Of a stretch of 64,000 bases of DNA, positions 16,990 through 26,411 are shown in pieces. The notes below the pieces were generated by a model. That model saw only the letters and a list, made by a program, of their open reading frames with translations. It did no database searches and was not told the origin of the DNA. This stretch comes from Allofranklinella schreckenbergeri (lineage in GTDB: Bacteria; Pseudomonadota; Gammaproteobacteria; Burkholderiales; Burkholderiaceae_C): positions 1-64,000 of the forward strand of contig NZ_RDQM01000003.1 in the NCBI RefSeq assembly GCF_003703475.1. The letters are read 5' to 3'. Each line of letters starts with the position of its first letter. The first letter of the stretch is position 1. The translations under genes and the position numbers were made by a program.

Positions 16990-19371
16990 ATGACAGCGCA
17001 GTTCGTTTCGCGGCCGTGGCAGCGCCGCGTTTTTTCTTCTTTTTCTTGTCCTTCTTCCTCTCCGGCAAACCCGCCCGGGTGGGCGCATGGCGTGCTGGCG
17101 ACGGCGGCGCTGGCCTGCCTGGCGGTGGCAGGCCCCGGCTGGGCGGCGCAGCCTGCCGCCCAGCCGGGCCAGCCGGGCCAGCCGGTGGTCGGCGAGCTGC
17201 CCACCGTGACCGTTCGCGGCGATGTGCTTGATGCGCCCGATGCGCCTGGCGAGGCCACTGCCGATGAAGGGCGCAGCGGCAAGCTGGCACAGCGCGCGCA
17301 GGGCGCGACCAAGACGGATACGCCGCTGCTGCGCACGCCGCAGTCGGTGTCCGTCATCACCGAGACGGCGCTGCGCGACAGCGGCGCCACCAGCCTTGAC
17401 CAGGCGCTGGCCTACCTGCCGGGCCTGTACGCGCCGGTGAGCGGCGGCAACGATTCCAGCCGCTACGACTTCGTCAGCCTGCGCGGGCAGAGCTACAACG
17501 GGGCAATGTTTTTCGATGGCATGCGCGCCAGCTTCGGCATTGGCAACCTGAGCCTGCCGCAGTTCGACCCCTGGCTGATCGAGCGCGTAGAGGTGCTGCG
17601 CGGCCCGGCATCGGCGCTGTACGGGCAGGGCTTGCCCGGCGGCCTGGTCAACGTGCGCGCCAAGCGCCCCAGTGCTCAAGCCTCCCAAGATGGCCGGGCG
17701 CAGCGCGCGGCCGGGCTGACGCTGGGCAGCCACGGCCAGCGCGCCCTGCGGCTGGATGTGGGCGGCCAGGCGGGCCAAGGCGCGCTGGCCTGGCGGCTGG
17801 CGGCGCTGGCGCGCGAGGCAGGCAACCAGATCGCGCATGTGCGCGAGCAGCGTGTGGCGCTGGCGCCTTCGCTGCGCTGGCGCATCGCGCCGGGCACGGC
17901 GCTGACGCTGCTGGCCAGCCACCACCGCGACCCCAAGGGCGGCTACTACCACAGCGCGCTGTCCATGCAGGGCACGCTCACGCCGCTGCCCGGCGGCGGG
18001 TACATCCCGCGCCGCTTTTTCGTGGGCGAGCCGGCCTTCGACCGCTTTACGCGCCGTCAAAGCACGCTGGGCTACGACTTTGAGCACGCCCTGGGCCAAA
18101 GCTGGCAATTGCGCCACGCGCTACGCGCCATCGACTCCCAGGCCGAGGTGCAGGCGCTCTCGGCCATTGCGCTGGCGCCGCCGGCCACGCTGATGCGCTC
18201 GGCCATGGCGGTGGATTCGCACACCCGCGCGCTGCTGAGCGACACCACGCTGCAAGGCCGGGTGCAAACCGGCGCTGCGCAGCACCACCTGCTGCTGGGG
18301 CTGGATGCCATGCGCAGCCGCACGCACCAGCGCCTGGGCATGAACCTGCAAGGATTGCCGCCCATCGACATCTGGCAGCCCGGCTACGGCCAGGCCATCG
18401 CCGCGCCCAATGGGCCAGACCGCGCCATGCTTTGGTCCGACACGCGCGACCGCGCCAGCCAGATCGGCCTGTACGCGCAAGACCAGATCGACTGGGGGCG
18501 CTGGAGCCTGACTCTGGGCGGCCGCTACGACATCGCCCGCAGCCGCAGCGGGCGCGAAGGCCGGCTGATGGGCGTGTTGCCCACCGACGCGGCCAGCCGC
18601 CAGCGCGACCGCGCCTTCTCCGGCCGCGCCGCGCTGGGTTACCGCTTGGGCGATGCACTGGCCGCCTACCTCAGCCACGGAAGCTCTTTCCTGCCGCAAA
18701 CCGGGATGGATGCGCGTGGCCAGGGCTATCGCCCGCTGACGGCCCGGCAATGGGAGGCGGGCCTCAAATACGCGCCGCCGCAAGGCGGTCTGCAACTGGC
18801 TGCTGCCATCTTCCAGATCCAGCAAAAGAACGCCCTCACGCCCGACCCCGAACCCAGCCACGTCTGCCCCGGCCTGACCGGCCCCGGTGCCTGCATGGTG
18901 CAAACCGGCCGCCAGCGCACCCGTGGGCTGGAGCTGGAGGCCAAGGCCGAGCTGGGCCGCACCAGCTTCGTGCACGCCAGCCTCACCCTGCTGGACGCGC
19001 GCATCACCGCCAGCAATGGCCCCGAGCTGGGCCAGCGCCCCGTCAACATCCCCGGGCGCACGGCCTCGCTCTGGCTCGACCACGCCCTCAGCCCCCAATG
19101 GCGCGTGAGCTTGGGCCTGCGCCACACCGGCAGCACCCATGCCGACCCCGCCAACACCGTGCGCGTGCCCGGCCACACGCTGATGGATGCCGCGCTGCGC
19201 TACCGCTTTGGCAGCGGCAGCAGCCATGACAGCGCCAGCGGCGAGCGCCCCAGCCTCACACTGCGCGCCAGCAACCTGGCCGACCGCCGCTACGTCAGCT
19301 GCGCCAGCGCCAGTTACTGCAACTGGGGCCGGGGCCGCACGCTCAGCGTTGAACTGCACTACCCCTGGTGA
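16990..19371 (+). CDS. TonB-dependent siderophore receptor
   Basis: 793 residues. A signal peptide ends near LACLAVAGPGWA. A TonB-box-like stretch ELPTVTVRGD follows, then the plug domain (TPQSVSVITE, YDFVSLRGQSYNGAMFFDG, IERVEVLRGPASALYGQGLPGG). The rest is a 22-strand-type barrel with the usual siderophore-receptor repeats and a C-terminal aromatic residue (VELHYPW). It imports a ferric siderophore across the outer membrane using TonB-ExbBD energy. A pair of cysteines in YVSCASASYC near the C-terminus is typical of the ferrichrome/pyoverdine group. It is preceded by an AraC regulator and a Fur-like site, and its stop overlaps the next start. Confidence 0.93.
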   Translation: MTAQFVSRPWQRRVFSSFSCPSSSPANPPGWAHGVLATAALACLAVAGPGWAAQPAAQPGQPGQPVVGELPTVTVRGDVLDAPDAPGEATADEGRSGKLAQRAQGATKTDTPLLRTPQSVSVITETALRDSGATSLDQALAYLPGLYAPVSGGNDSSRYDFVSLRGQSYNGAMFFDGMRASFGIGNLSLPQFDPWLIERVEVLRGPASALYGQGLPGGLVNVRAKRPSAQASQDGRAQRAAGLTLGSHGQRALRLDVGGQAGQGALAWRLAALAREAGNQIAHVREQRVALAPSLRWRIAPGTALTLLASHHRDPKGGYYHSALSMQGTLTPLPGGGYIPRRFFVGEPAFDRFTRRQSTLGYDFEHALGQSWQLRHALRAIDSQAEVQALSAIALAPPATLMRSAMAVDSHTRALLSDTTLQGRVQTGAAQHHLLLGLDAMRSRTHQRLGMNLQGLPPIDIWQPGYGQAIAAPNGPDRAMLWSDTRDRASQIGLYAQDQIDWGRWSLTLGGRYDIARSRSGREGRLMGVLPTDAASRQRDRAFSGRAALGYRLGDALAAYLSHGSSFLPQTGMDARGQGYRPLTARQWEAGLKYAPPQGGLQLAAAIFQIQQKNALTPDPEPSHVCPGLTGPGACMVQTGRQRTRGLELEAKAELGRTSFVHASLTLLDARITASNGPELGQRPVNIPGRTASLWLDHALSPQWRVSLGLRHTGSTHADPANTVRVPGHTLMDAALRYRFGSGSSHDSASGERPSLTLRASNLADRRYVSCASASYCNWGRGRTLSVELHYPW

Positions 19372-19841
19372 GCCGTATGCAACACGCCAACCCCACACCC
19401 CCCGCAACGGGCCTGGACGCCGACCTGGCCCGCCAAGTGCAGCAGCGCATGGACTTCAGCCACTGGCCTGCACTCATCGTGCGCATGCCCAGCGCGGATC
19501 AGGCCCCCATCCTGTTCGGCATGATCGAAGCCGCGCTGCAACGCGGCCAGCCCTTTGCCTTGGTGGCCGACATGGCCGAGTACCTCAGCGGCCCGCCCGA
19601 GACGCCCGAGCAGCGCAAGAGCGCCGCGCTGTGGCTCAAGCAGCACCGCCAAGCCTTTTTCGGCCTGTGCCGTGGCAACGTCTACGTGCTGGCCGACGAG
19701 CGCGCCCGAGCCGCCTTGCTGGCTTCAGGCCGCCAGCAGGCCAGCGCCAGCGGCCTGCCCATCGAAGCCGCCGCCACGCTGGAGGAGGCGCTGGCGCTGG
19801 CGCAGGGGCTGTTGGCACGCCACCAATCCGGCAATGCCTGA
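19368..19841 (+). CDS. Small conserved protein translationally coupled to the siderophore receptor (possible STAS-like fold)
   Basis: 157 residues from a GTG that overlaps the receptor stop by 4 nt; an ATG at 19377 is the alternative. The overlap implies co-translation and a shared iron-uptake role. There is no signal peptide or membrane segment. The alternating pattern WPALIVRMP, PFALVADMAEYL, WLKQHRQAFFGLCRGNVYVLADE, TLEEALALAQGLL recalls SpoIIAA/STAS-like proteins, but this is a weak resemblance. The function is not known. Confidence 0.7.
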   Translation: MSRMQHANPTPPATGLDADLARQVQQRMDFSHWPALIVRMPSADQAPILFGMIEAALQRGQPFALVADMAEYLSGPPETPEQRKSAALWLKQHRQAFFGLCRGNVYVLADERARAALLASGRQQASASGLPIEAAATLEEALALAQGLLARHQSGNA

Positions 19842-19988
19842 CAGGCATGCAGAGCATGCCGCCAAGCATGGGGATGGCCCATGCGAGAATCGCTCCCTAC
19901 AAGCAGGGCCGCCCCCGCGCGCCGTGGTGCAGCGGCAAAAAAGGGGAATCCGGCCCATCCCCGCATTGCAACGACAAGGAGTGTTTCC

Positions 19989-20780
19989 ATGGGTTTTCTC
20001 AGCGGCAAGAAATTGCTGATTACCGGCGTGCTGTCCAACCGTTCCATCGCCTACGGCATTGCCAAGGCCTGCCACGCGCAGGGCGCCGAGCTGGCTTTCA
20101 GCTACGTGGGCGAGCGCTTCAAAGACCGCATCAGCGAATTTGCCGCCGAGTTCGACTCCAAGCTCGTGTTCGATTGCGACGTCAGCGATGACGCGCAGAT
20201 CGAGCGGCTTTTTGCCGATCTGGCCGCGCAATGGGGCCAATTCGATGGCTTTGTGCACAGCATCGGCTTTGCGCCGCGCGAGGCCATTGCGGGCAATTTT
20301 CTGGACGGCCTGACGCGCGAGAACTTCCGCGTCGCGCACGACATCAGCGCCTACAGCTTTCCGGCCATGGCCAAGGCCGCGCTGCCGCACCTCAACCCGG
20401 GCGCTTCGCTGCTGACGCTGTCGTACCTGGGCGCCGAGCGCGCCGTGCCCAACTACAACACCATGGGCCTGGCCAAAGCCAGCCTGGAAGCGAGCGTGCG
20501 CTACCTGGCCGAAGCCGTCGGCCCGCAAGGCATCCGCGCCAACGGCATCAGCGCCGGGCCGATCAAGACCTTGGCCGCCAGCGGCATCAAGGATTTCGGC
20601 AAGCTGCTGGCCAACTTCGCTGCCACCTCGCCGCTGCGCCGCAACGTCACGATCGAGGATGTGGGCAATGCTGCGGCCTTTTTGCTCTCCGACCTGGCTT
20701 CGGGCATCACCAGCGAAATCCTCTACGTCGATGGTGGCTTCAGCCACACCATTGGCATGCCTTCGCCTTCTGAAGGGTAA
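19989..20780 (+). CDS. fabI: Enoyl-[acyl-carrier-protein] reductase (NADH) FabI
   Basis: 263 residues from ATG 19989, with AAGGAG eight bases upstream. SDR fold with the FabI-specific loop [13 protein letters not shown]. The active-site residues fall exactly at the E. coli numbers: Y146 (SYLGAER), Y156 (NYNTMG) and K163. It catalyses the last reduction of each fatty-acid elongation cycle. It is monocistronic here, with a family 1 repeat directly after the stop. Confidence 0.96.
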   Translation: MGFLSGKKLLITGVLSNRSIAYGIAKACHAQGAELAFSYVGERFKDRISEFAAEFDSKLVFDCDVSDDAQIERLFADLAAQWGQFDGFVHSIGFAPREAIAGNFLDGLTRENFRVAHDISAYSFPAMAKAALPHLNPGASLLTLSYLGAERAVPNYNTMGLAKASLEASVRYLAEAVGPQGIRANGISAGPIKTLAASGIKDFGKLLANFAATSPLRRNVTIEDVGNAAAFLLSDLASGITSEILYVDGGFSHTIGMPSPSEG

Positions 20781-20783
20781 TTT

Positions 20784-20862
20784 TTTATCAATCAATAGGA
20801 TAAAAAATAACCTTGTTTCGGCTTGTTGGGTATAAATTTGTATTTCTTATGAAGTGCAATTA
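20784..20862 (+). repeat. Family 1 intergenic inverted repeat, copy 5
   Basis: Left ATCAATCAATAGGATAAAAA, core CCTTGTTTCGGCTTGTTGGG, right arm degenerate (TTTCTTATGAAGTGCAATT). Between fabI and the multicopper oxidase gene. Confidence 0.8.
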
Positions 20863-20973
20863 AAGCGGCAAGCCCACGCTGCGCCAGCCCTGGCATTCGG
20901 GCCATCCGAAGGGCCGGGCGGGCGGGGTGGGGCCGCAGCCTGGCAGGCCGCAGCGCCATTTCCCTTGTAACCC

Positions 20974-22533
20974 ATGCCATCCCATCCCTTGCCGCCATCC
21001 GCGCCTGTTTCCCCAATCTCCCGCCGCGCCAGCATGGGCGTCATGCTGGGCGCTTGCGCCGCAGTGGCTGCGCCGGGCCTGTTGTTCAGCCGCCCGCTGC
21101 TGGCGCGTACGGCGCGCGAACCGGCCCAGCGGCCCTGGCTGATTCAGCCCAAAGACCTGCAACCGGGCACCCCCCTGACCGCCGCGCCCCTGAAGGTCAA
21201 GCTGCCCGGCCTGGGCCAGCACGACATGAGCGCCTACAACGGTGCGTTGCCCGGCCCCACCATCCGCCTGCGCACCGGTCAAGCCTTTCGCCAGCAGGTG
21301 CGCAACCGCTTGAAGGAGGACACGGTGGTGCACTGGCACGGCCTGCCCGCGCCCACCGAGATGGACGGCCAGCCGCGCTACCCCCTGCGCCCGGGTGAGG
21401 ATGCCGATATCGCCTTCGACATCCGCCAGCGCGCCGGGCTGTACTGGTACCACCCCCATCCGCACGAAAAAACCGCCTCGCAAGCCTGGCAGGGCATGGC
21501 GGGCCTGATCGTCGTAGGTGATGAGGAGGAGGACGCGCTGGGCCTGCCCGCGGGCGAGCAGGAGCTGCTGCTGGTGCTGCGCGATGCCCAGCTCAACGGC
21601 AAGAAGAAATGGGTGTACCCCAACACCCCATCGGGCAGCCTGGGTGACTTCCCCATGGTCAACGGCGTGCCCTGGCCGCGCACGCGCCTGCCCAACCAAT
21701 GGGTGCGCTTGCGCATCCTCAACGGCGCCAACGCGCGCGTGTTCATGCTGCGCTGCCGCCACGGCAAAGAGGCGCTGCCGCTGGTGCTGATCGGCAACGA
21801 CGGCGGTTTGCTGGAAGCGCCCGCCACCGTCGAGCGCATCGAAATGGCCCCGGCCGAGCGCGTCGATGTGCTGCTGGATTTGCGCCGCATCGCCCCCGGC
21901 AGCCACATCGGCCTGCACTGCGAGGCCGCTGGCTGGAAATTGCTCGACATCGAAATCACCCAAGCGACCGCCCCCGCTGAAGGCCAGGCCGTCGCCTCCC
22001 CAGCCGCTGCCAATTGGGAGCCGCCCGCGCGCCTCTCGCGCATCGAGCCGCTGGCCCACCCCAGCACCGCCCCCGGCGCCAAGGCAGAAGACGCCGAGCC
22101 AGACCGCGCCTTCATCTTCCAGGACAACACCCTCATCAACGGCCTGACGCACGATATTTACCGCACCGACTTCGCCGTGCCCTTTGGCAAGGTCGAGCGC
22201 TGGCGCTTTGTAGCCATTGGCGAAACGCCGCACCCGGTGCACATGCACGGCGCGCACTTCCAAGTTGTGGGCGGCGCCGCCGCCGACGGCCAGCCGCGCC
22301 GCATCGAAGCTTGGGAAAAAGGCTGGAAAGACACCGTGCTGGCCCGCCCCGGTGAAGCGGTGGATGTGCTGGTGCGTTTTGACGCCTACGAAGGCAATTA
22401 CCTCTTGCACTGCCACAACCTGGAGCACGAGGACGGCGGCATGATGATGAACTTCCTCGTCTCCCGAAACATGGAAATGGCCCAGCGCCGCATCGAGGCT
22501 GAGCGGCTGTTCGGCTACGATCCGTTGTGCTGA
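20974..22533 (+). CDS. Tat-exported multicopper oxidase (CueO/laccase type)
   Basis: 519 residues. A twin-arginine signal (SRRASM, R17-R18, then a hydrophobic core) fits Tat export, and tatABC lies 4.4 kb downstream. All four copper-binding clusters are present: H120-W-H122-G, H160-P-H162-P-H164, H420-P-V-H423-M-H425 and H479-C480-H481...H485, with an axial Met close behind. It should couple oxidation of a substrate, perhaps Cu(I) or phenolics, to reduction of oxygen to water in the periplasm. It lacks the Met-rich insert of E. coli CueO. No copper-resistance genes are adjacent. Confidence 0.88.
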   Translation: MPSHPLPPSAPVSPISRRASMGVMLGACAAVAAPGLLFSRPLLARTAREPAQRPWLIQPKDLQPGTPLTAAPLKVKLPGLGQHDMSAYNGALPGPTIRLRTGQAFRQQVRNRLKEDTVVHWHGLPAPTEMDGQPRYPLRPGEDADIAFDIRQRAGLYWYHPHPHEKTASQAWQGMAGLIVVGDEEEDALGLPAGEQELLLVLRDAQLNGKKKWVYPNTPSGSLGDFPMVNGVPWPRTRLPNQWVRLRILNGANARVFMLRCRHGKEALPLVLIGNDGGLLEAPATVERIEMAPAERVDVLLDLRRIAPGSHIGLHCEAAGWKLLDIEITQATAPAEGQAVASPAAANWEPPARLSRIEPLAHPSTAPGAKAEDAEPDRAFIFQDNTLINGLTHDIYRTDFAVPFGKVERWRFVAIGETPHPVHMHGAHFQVVGGAAADGQPRRIEAWEKGWKDTVLARPGEAVDVLVRFDAYEGNYLLHCHNLEHEDGGMMMNFLVSRNMEMAQRRIEAERLFGYDPLC

Positions 22534-22536
22534 TGG

Positions 22537-22611
22537 TTTTTCGATCAAAGGAAATTTCGATCAACGCATATCATGCCGAAATAGGGTGATTTTATTTCCT
22601 TTGATTTAGAA
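22537..22611 (-). repeat. Family 1 intergenic inverted repeat, copy 6
   Basis: Arms GATCAAAGGAAAT and ATTTCCTTTGATT. On the minus strand the core is CTATTTCGGCATGATATG. It lies between the convergent oxidase and DUF192 genes. Confidence 0.85.
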
Positions 22612-22662
22612 TTTTCAGGTATTTTCAGCATGCGCCAAGGCTTGAACGCTAACGCTTGATGG

Positions 22663-23205
22663 TTAGCGCTTGAACGGCCCGCCTTTGAGCTTGCTGCCAG
22701 GCCCCAGGTTGCGCTGGGCGAACCAGCCTTGGTTCATCTCCAGCACGTAGCGCACGGGTTTTTCGGAGCAGTGCGAGTCGGTCGTCATGGGCTGCATGTC
22801 GGCCAGGTTGACGATGACGCCTTGCTCGTCGATGAAGGCGGCGGTCAGTGGCAGCCAGGTGTTTTTCATCCAGAAGCACTGCACGGCGGGGCGCTCGAAG
22901 ACGAACAGCATGCCTTCCTGCGCGGGCATGCTGGCGCGGAACATCAGGCCCACTTGGCGCTGCGTGGGGGTGCTGGCAATTTGCGCATCAATGCGGTGCA
23001 TGAGGATGGAGAGGGTGGCGCGTGGCAAATCCAATTGCGCCAGGTTGCTATTGGGCGCCGTGTTGGGGGCTGCGCTTTGGGCTGTATTGGACGCAGGGGC
23101 GGGCGCAGCAGGCGCGCTTTGTGCCGGCGGCGTTTGTGGCGTTTGGGCGAGGGCGGTGGCGCTCAGCATCAAGCTGGCGAGGGCGGCGGTGGCGGTGCGA
23201 AGCAT
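22663..23205 (-). CDS. Exported DUF192 family protein
   Basis: 180 residues. A signal peptide (MLRTATAALASLMLSATALA) and an Ala/Pro/Gln/Ser linker are followed by a DUF192 domain: STPTQRQVGLMFR, EGMLFVFE, CFWMKNTWLPL, AFIDEQGVIV and YVLEMNQGWF. The biochemical role of this family is unknown. It lies 30 bp downstream of coaBC on the same strand and is probably co-transcribed with it. Confidence 0.85.
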   Translation of the reverse strand: MLRTATAALASLMLSATALAQTPQTPPAQSAPAAPAPASNTAQSAAPNTAPNSNLAQLDLPRATLSILMHRIDAQIASTPTQRQVGLMFRASMPAQEGMLFVFERPAVQCFWMKNTWLPLTAAFIDEQGVIVNLADMQPMTTDSHCSEKPVRYVLEMNQGWFAQRNLGPGSKLKGGPFKR

Positions 23206-23235
23206 GGTGTTTGGCGAGGTAGGGGGAGGGTTTGT

Positions 23236-24540
23236 TCAGTCTTTGGACAGGCGTGCGGCAATTTCCGCTACCAGATGGCGCGCCAGCGTTGTTTTGCTGG
23301 CGCGGGGCAGTTCGGTGTGGCCGTGCGCGTCAAAGAGGGTGAGCTGGTTGTCGTCCTGCCCGAAGGTGGCGGGGCCGATGTTGCCCACCAGCAGCGGAAT
23401 GCCTTTGCGCAGGCGTTTGGCGCTGGCGTGTTCGATGAGGTTGTCGCTCTCGGCGGCAAAGCCGACGCAGTACAGCAGGCCGCTGCGGGCGCGCTCGCTG
23501 GCGGCGATGGTGGCGAGGATGTCGGGGTTTTCCACAAACTCCAGCATGGGCGTGGCCTGGCCTGCGGTTTTCTTGATTTTGCTGTGCGCCACTTCGGCGG
23601 GGCGCCAATCGGCGACGGCGGCGGTGGCGATGAAGATGTCGCTGCGCTCAGCCTCGGTCAGGGTCGCTTGCAGCATTTGCCGGGCCGATTGCACGTCGAT
23701 GCGTGCCACGCCGCGTGGCGTGGGCAGGGCGACAGGGCCGCTGATGAGGGTGACGGCTGCGCCCGCCGCTTGCGCGGCCTGGGCGATGGCAAAGCCCATC
23801 TTGCCGCTGGAGCGGTTGGTGATGCCACGTACGGGGTCGATGGCTTCGAAGGTGGGGCCTGCGGTGATGAGCAGGCGTTTGCCCGCCAGAGTTTTGGGGG
23901 TGAAGTGGGCGATGAGCTCGTGCAGGATTTCGGGCGGCTCCAGCATGCGACCATCGCCGGTTTCGCCGCAAGCTTGCTCGCCGCAGCCGACGCCCAGGGA
24001 AAAAGCGCCGTCTTGCACCACCTGGCGCAGGTTGCGCACAGTGCTGGGGTGCTGCCACATCTCGCGGTTCATGGCGGGGGCGATGAGCAGCGGCACGCGC
24101 TCCAGCGGGCGCGCCAGGCACAGCAGGCTGAGCAACTCATCGGCGCGCCCTTGCGCCAGGCGGGCGATGAAATCGGCGCTGCATGGGGCCAGCACGATGG
24201 CATCGGCCTCGCGGCTGAGCTGGATGTGGGCCATGTTGTCGCTGGCGCGGCTGTCCCATTGCGAGAGGAACACCGGCCGCCCCGAGAGGGCTTGCATGGT
24301 CACCGGGGTGATGAATTGGCAGGCGGCTTCGGTCATCACCACCTGCACGCGCGCGCCCGCCTTGGTGAGCAGGCGGCACAGCTCGGCCGATTTGTAGCAG
24401 GCGATGCCGCCAGTCAGACCCAGCACGATATGCTTGCCAGCCAACTCCAGCGGTTGGGCGGCGAATTGCGCGGGGGGGGTGGAAGATGTGGGAGAGGGCG
24501 TATCGGGCGCCTGGCCCGTGTGGGGCTTGGGGTAGGGCAT
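23236..24540 (-). CDS. coaBC: Bifunctional phosphopantothenoylcysteine decarboxylase/phosphopantothenate-cysteine ligase
   Basis: 434 residues. The N-terminal flavoprotein half (CoaC) has GLTGGIACYKSAELCR, the active-site-type segment SDNMAHIQLSREADAIVLAP and PAMNREMW. The C-terminal ligase half (CoaB) has [20 protein letters not shown] and SGKMGFAIA, with DIFIATAAVADWRP and the KIKK motif. It makes 4'-phosphopantetheine from phosphopantothenate, cysteine and CTP in coenzyme A synthesis. dut, a frequent neighbour in relatives, is not here; a DUF192 gene follows. Confidence 0.95.
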   Translation of the reverse strand: MPYPKPHTGQAPDTPSPTSSTPPAQFAAQPLELAGKHIVLGLTGGIACYKSAELCRLLTKAGARVQVVMTEAACQFITPVTMQALSGRPVFLSQWDSRASDNMAHIQLSREADAIVLAPCSADFIARLAQGRADELLSLLCLARPLERVPLLIAPAMNREMWQHPSTVRNLRQVVQDGAFSLGVGCGEQACGETGDGRMLEPPEILHELIAHFTPKTLAGKRLLITAGPTFEAIDPVRGITNRSSGKMGFAIAQAAQAAGAAVTLISGPVALPTPRGVARIDVQSARQMLQATLTEAERSDIFIATAAVADWRPAEVAHSKIKKTAGQATPMLEFVENPDILATIAASERARSGLLYCVGFAAESDNLIEHASAKRLRKGIPLLVGNIGPATFGQDDNQLTLFDAHGHTELPRASKTTLARHLVAEIAARLSKD

Positions 24541-24660
24541 GAAAGGGCGCGAAGTCGTCGGAGAGGTTTCGCCTGGGCGAAAAACGCGCCCCGCAGGGCG
24601 CAGCGGCGCGCGGCATCCTAACTGAAAAGCGGCGCAGCCTGTTGGCCAGCGGGGGGCTTG

Positions 24661-24712
24661 GCAAATCCGCTTCTAGCCCACTCGTGCAGAGATCGTGAAC
24701 AGGCGCTTATAG
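24661..24712 (-). repeat. Right-end fragment of the family 2 repeat
   Basis: AAATCCGCTTCTAGCCCACT followed by CGTGCAGAGATCGTGAACAGGCGCT matches the right end of the complete element at 38022-38190. It abuts the 3' end of rimI. Confidence 0.6.
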
Positions 24713-25207
24713 CCGCTTGCGCATGATGAGGGCGTGCTCGCGCGCTTTGCCTTCCAATGGGTAATAGTTTTTGCGCACGGCAATTGGCTCGTAGCCCAGG
24801 CGGGCGTACAGCGCCTGGGCGGCGAGGTTGCTCTCGCGCACTTCCAGCCACACTTGCGCGGCGCCTTGCTGCCAAGCCCAGGTGTGCATGGCCTGCATCA
24901 AAAGCTGCCCCAAGCCCCGGCCGCGGCAAGCGGCTGCGACGGTGAGGGTGAGCAAGTGGGCCTCCTCCACCCCGGGCATGGCGACAAGGTAGCCCAGCAG
25001 GCGGCATTGCGGGCCTTGTTGTGGGTTTTGGGGCGGGTTTTGATGTGGGCCTTGATGCCATAGGGCGGGCATGTAGCAGCCTGTGGCCAATGAGTCGGCG
25101 AAGTTGCCGCGGCTCCAGGGGTGGCTGTGGCTGGCTTGTTCCAGGGCCATGACTTGGTCCAGATCGTCTGGCGTCATGGCGCGCCATTGCAGGTGTGAGG
25201 CAGGCAT
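24707..25207 (-). CDS. rimI: Ribosomal-protein-S18-alanine N-acetyltransferase RimI
   Basis: 166 residues from the ATG at 25207; an upstream ATG-less extension is less likely. GNAT fold: [17 protein letters not shown] at the start, [20 protein letters not shown] (acetyl-CoA pyrophosphate loop RGRGLG) and [20 protein letters not shown]. It acetylates the N-terminal alanine of ribosomal protein S18. A short Gln/Pro-rich insertion ([13 protein letters not shown]) sits before the beta-4 strand. tsaB, its usual partner gene, is absent nearby. Confidence 0.88.
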   Translation of the reverse strand: MPASHLQWRAMTPDDLDQVMALEQASHSHPWSRGNFADSLATGCYMPALWHQGPHQNPPQNPQQGPQCRLLGYLVAMPGVEEAHLLTLTVAAACRGRGLGQLLMQAMHTWAWQQGAAQVWLEVRESNLAAQALYARLGYEPIAVRKNYYPLEGKAREHALIMRKRL

Positions 25208-25356
25208 GGGCAGAGAAGGGGGGAGGGGGGCGCTCGCAGCCGTGGCGCCGTGCGGGGCTTGCGCCCTCGCATACAATGAAAAGCGCCCCGGGTGGGTTTG
25301 CGCCGTGTGACGGTGCGCCGCGCGCCCGGCCCTTGAAACGAGTTTGGAGTGAATGC

Positions 25357-25590
25357 ATGGGCAGTTTATCGATTTGGCACTGGCTGATCGTCTTGCTGGT
25401 GGTGGTAATGATTTTTGGCACGAAGAAGCTGCGCAATATCGGCAGCGATCTGGGCGGTGCGGTCAAGGGCTTCAAGGAAGGCATGCGTGAGGAAGAAAAA
25501 ACCGCCGATGCCGCCAAGGTGCAAGACCAAAGCGCTGCGGCCAACGCGCCCGCTCCCGCAATCGATGTGCAGGCCAAGGAAAAGAGCTGA
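25357..25590 (+). CDS. tatA: Sec-independent protein translocase subunit TatA
   Basis: 77 residues. GGAG precedes ATG 25357. One N-terminal membrane helix ([15 protein letters not shown]), the FGTKKL hinge and an amphipathic helix ([19 protein letters not shown]) are the TatA pattern, followed by an acidic/Ala-rich tail. TatA polymerises to form the passage for folded twin-arginine proteins. It is the first gene of tatA-tatB-tatC. Confidence 0.95.
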   Translation: MGSLSIWHWLIVLLVVVMIFGTKKLRNIGSDLGGAVKGFKEGMREEEKTADAAKVQDQSAAANAPAPAIDVQAKEKS

Positions 25591-25687
25591 GAAATGGCCA
25601 TGCTTTGGCCGCATCGTCTTGGCGCCCCGCGCGGGCGCCGCTGTTTTTTTGGATCTCCTTTCGTAGCCGGCCCGTCCGGCTTTTGAC

Positions 25688-26269
25688 ATGTTTGATCTCG
25701 GTATTTCCAAAATCATGCTCATTGGCGTGGTCGCGCTGGTGGTCATCGGCCCTGAGCGCCTGCCACGGGTGGCCCGGACGGTGGGCGCCTTGATGGGCAA
25801 GGCCCAGCGCTACGTCAACGAAGTCAAGCGGGAGGTGAACCAGGCCATCGAAATCGATGAGCTGAACAAGGCCAAAGCCTCCATCGAAAGCGCCGCGCGT
25901 GATCTGGAGCACAGCGTGCGCACGCATGCCAGCGATTTTCAGCAAGGTGTGCAGACCCTCTCGCAAGACGTGAGCAAAGAGGTGGCCCCGGCCAGCGCAG
26001 GCGCTGCCCAGCCGCAGGACGATAAGGCCCAGTGGGAGGGGGCGTGGGAGACGCTGGAGAGCGACACCCCCGAGGACGCCTCCCGGCGCGAATTCATCGC
26101 CGCAGGCGCATCCAGCGTGGCGCCGGTGGCCTATGTGCCGCCGCGCAAGAACTGGCGCAGCCGCCGCCAGGCCGTGCCCGCCTGGTACAAGGCGCGCCAG
26201 CAGGTGCGCACGCGTTTGCGCTCGGGCACGGCGCGGGCGGCGCGTTCAAAGTCAGGGCCAATGGCCTGA
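25688..26269 (+). CDS. tatB: Sec-independent protein translocase subunit TatB
   Basis: 193 residues. MFDLGISKIMLIGVVALVVIGPERLPRVAR read in segments gives the single helix and the GPERLP hinge typical of TatB. It is followed by a long amphipathic helix with many charges and a basic C-terminal tail. TatB with TatC receives twin-arginine signal peptides. It lies 97 bp after tatA. Confidence 0.95.
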   Translation: MFDLGISKIMLIGVVALVVIGPERLPRVARTVGALMGKAQRYVNEVKREVNQAIEIDELNKAKASIESAARDLEHSVRTHASDFQQGVQTLSQDVSKEVAPASAGAAQPQDDKAQWEGAWETLESDTPEDASRREFIAAGASSVAPVAYVPPRKNWRSRRQAVPAWYKARQQVRTRLRSGTARAARSKSGPMA

Positions 26270-26411
26270 ATATGCCTGGCCCAAGCGCATCGGCGTTGCT
26301 GATGGCCCTGATGGTCCTGTTGTCGCCTGCCCCGCTGCCGCCTATTGATTCATCCGCAGCCTGCCGCTTGCCTTGGGCGGGCCGCTATTTCCCGTTTCCC
26401 CGTTTTCCCTC

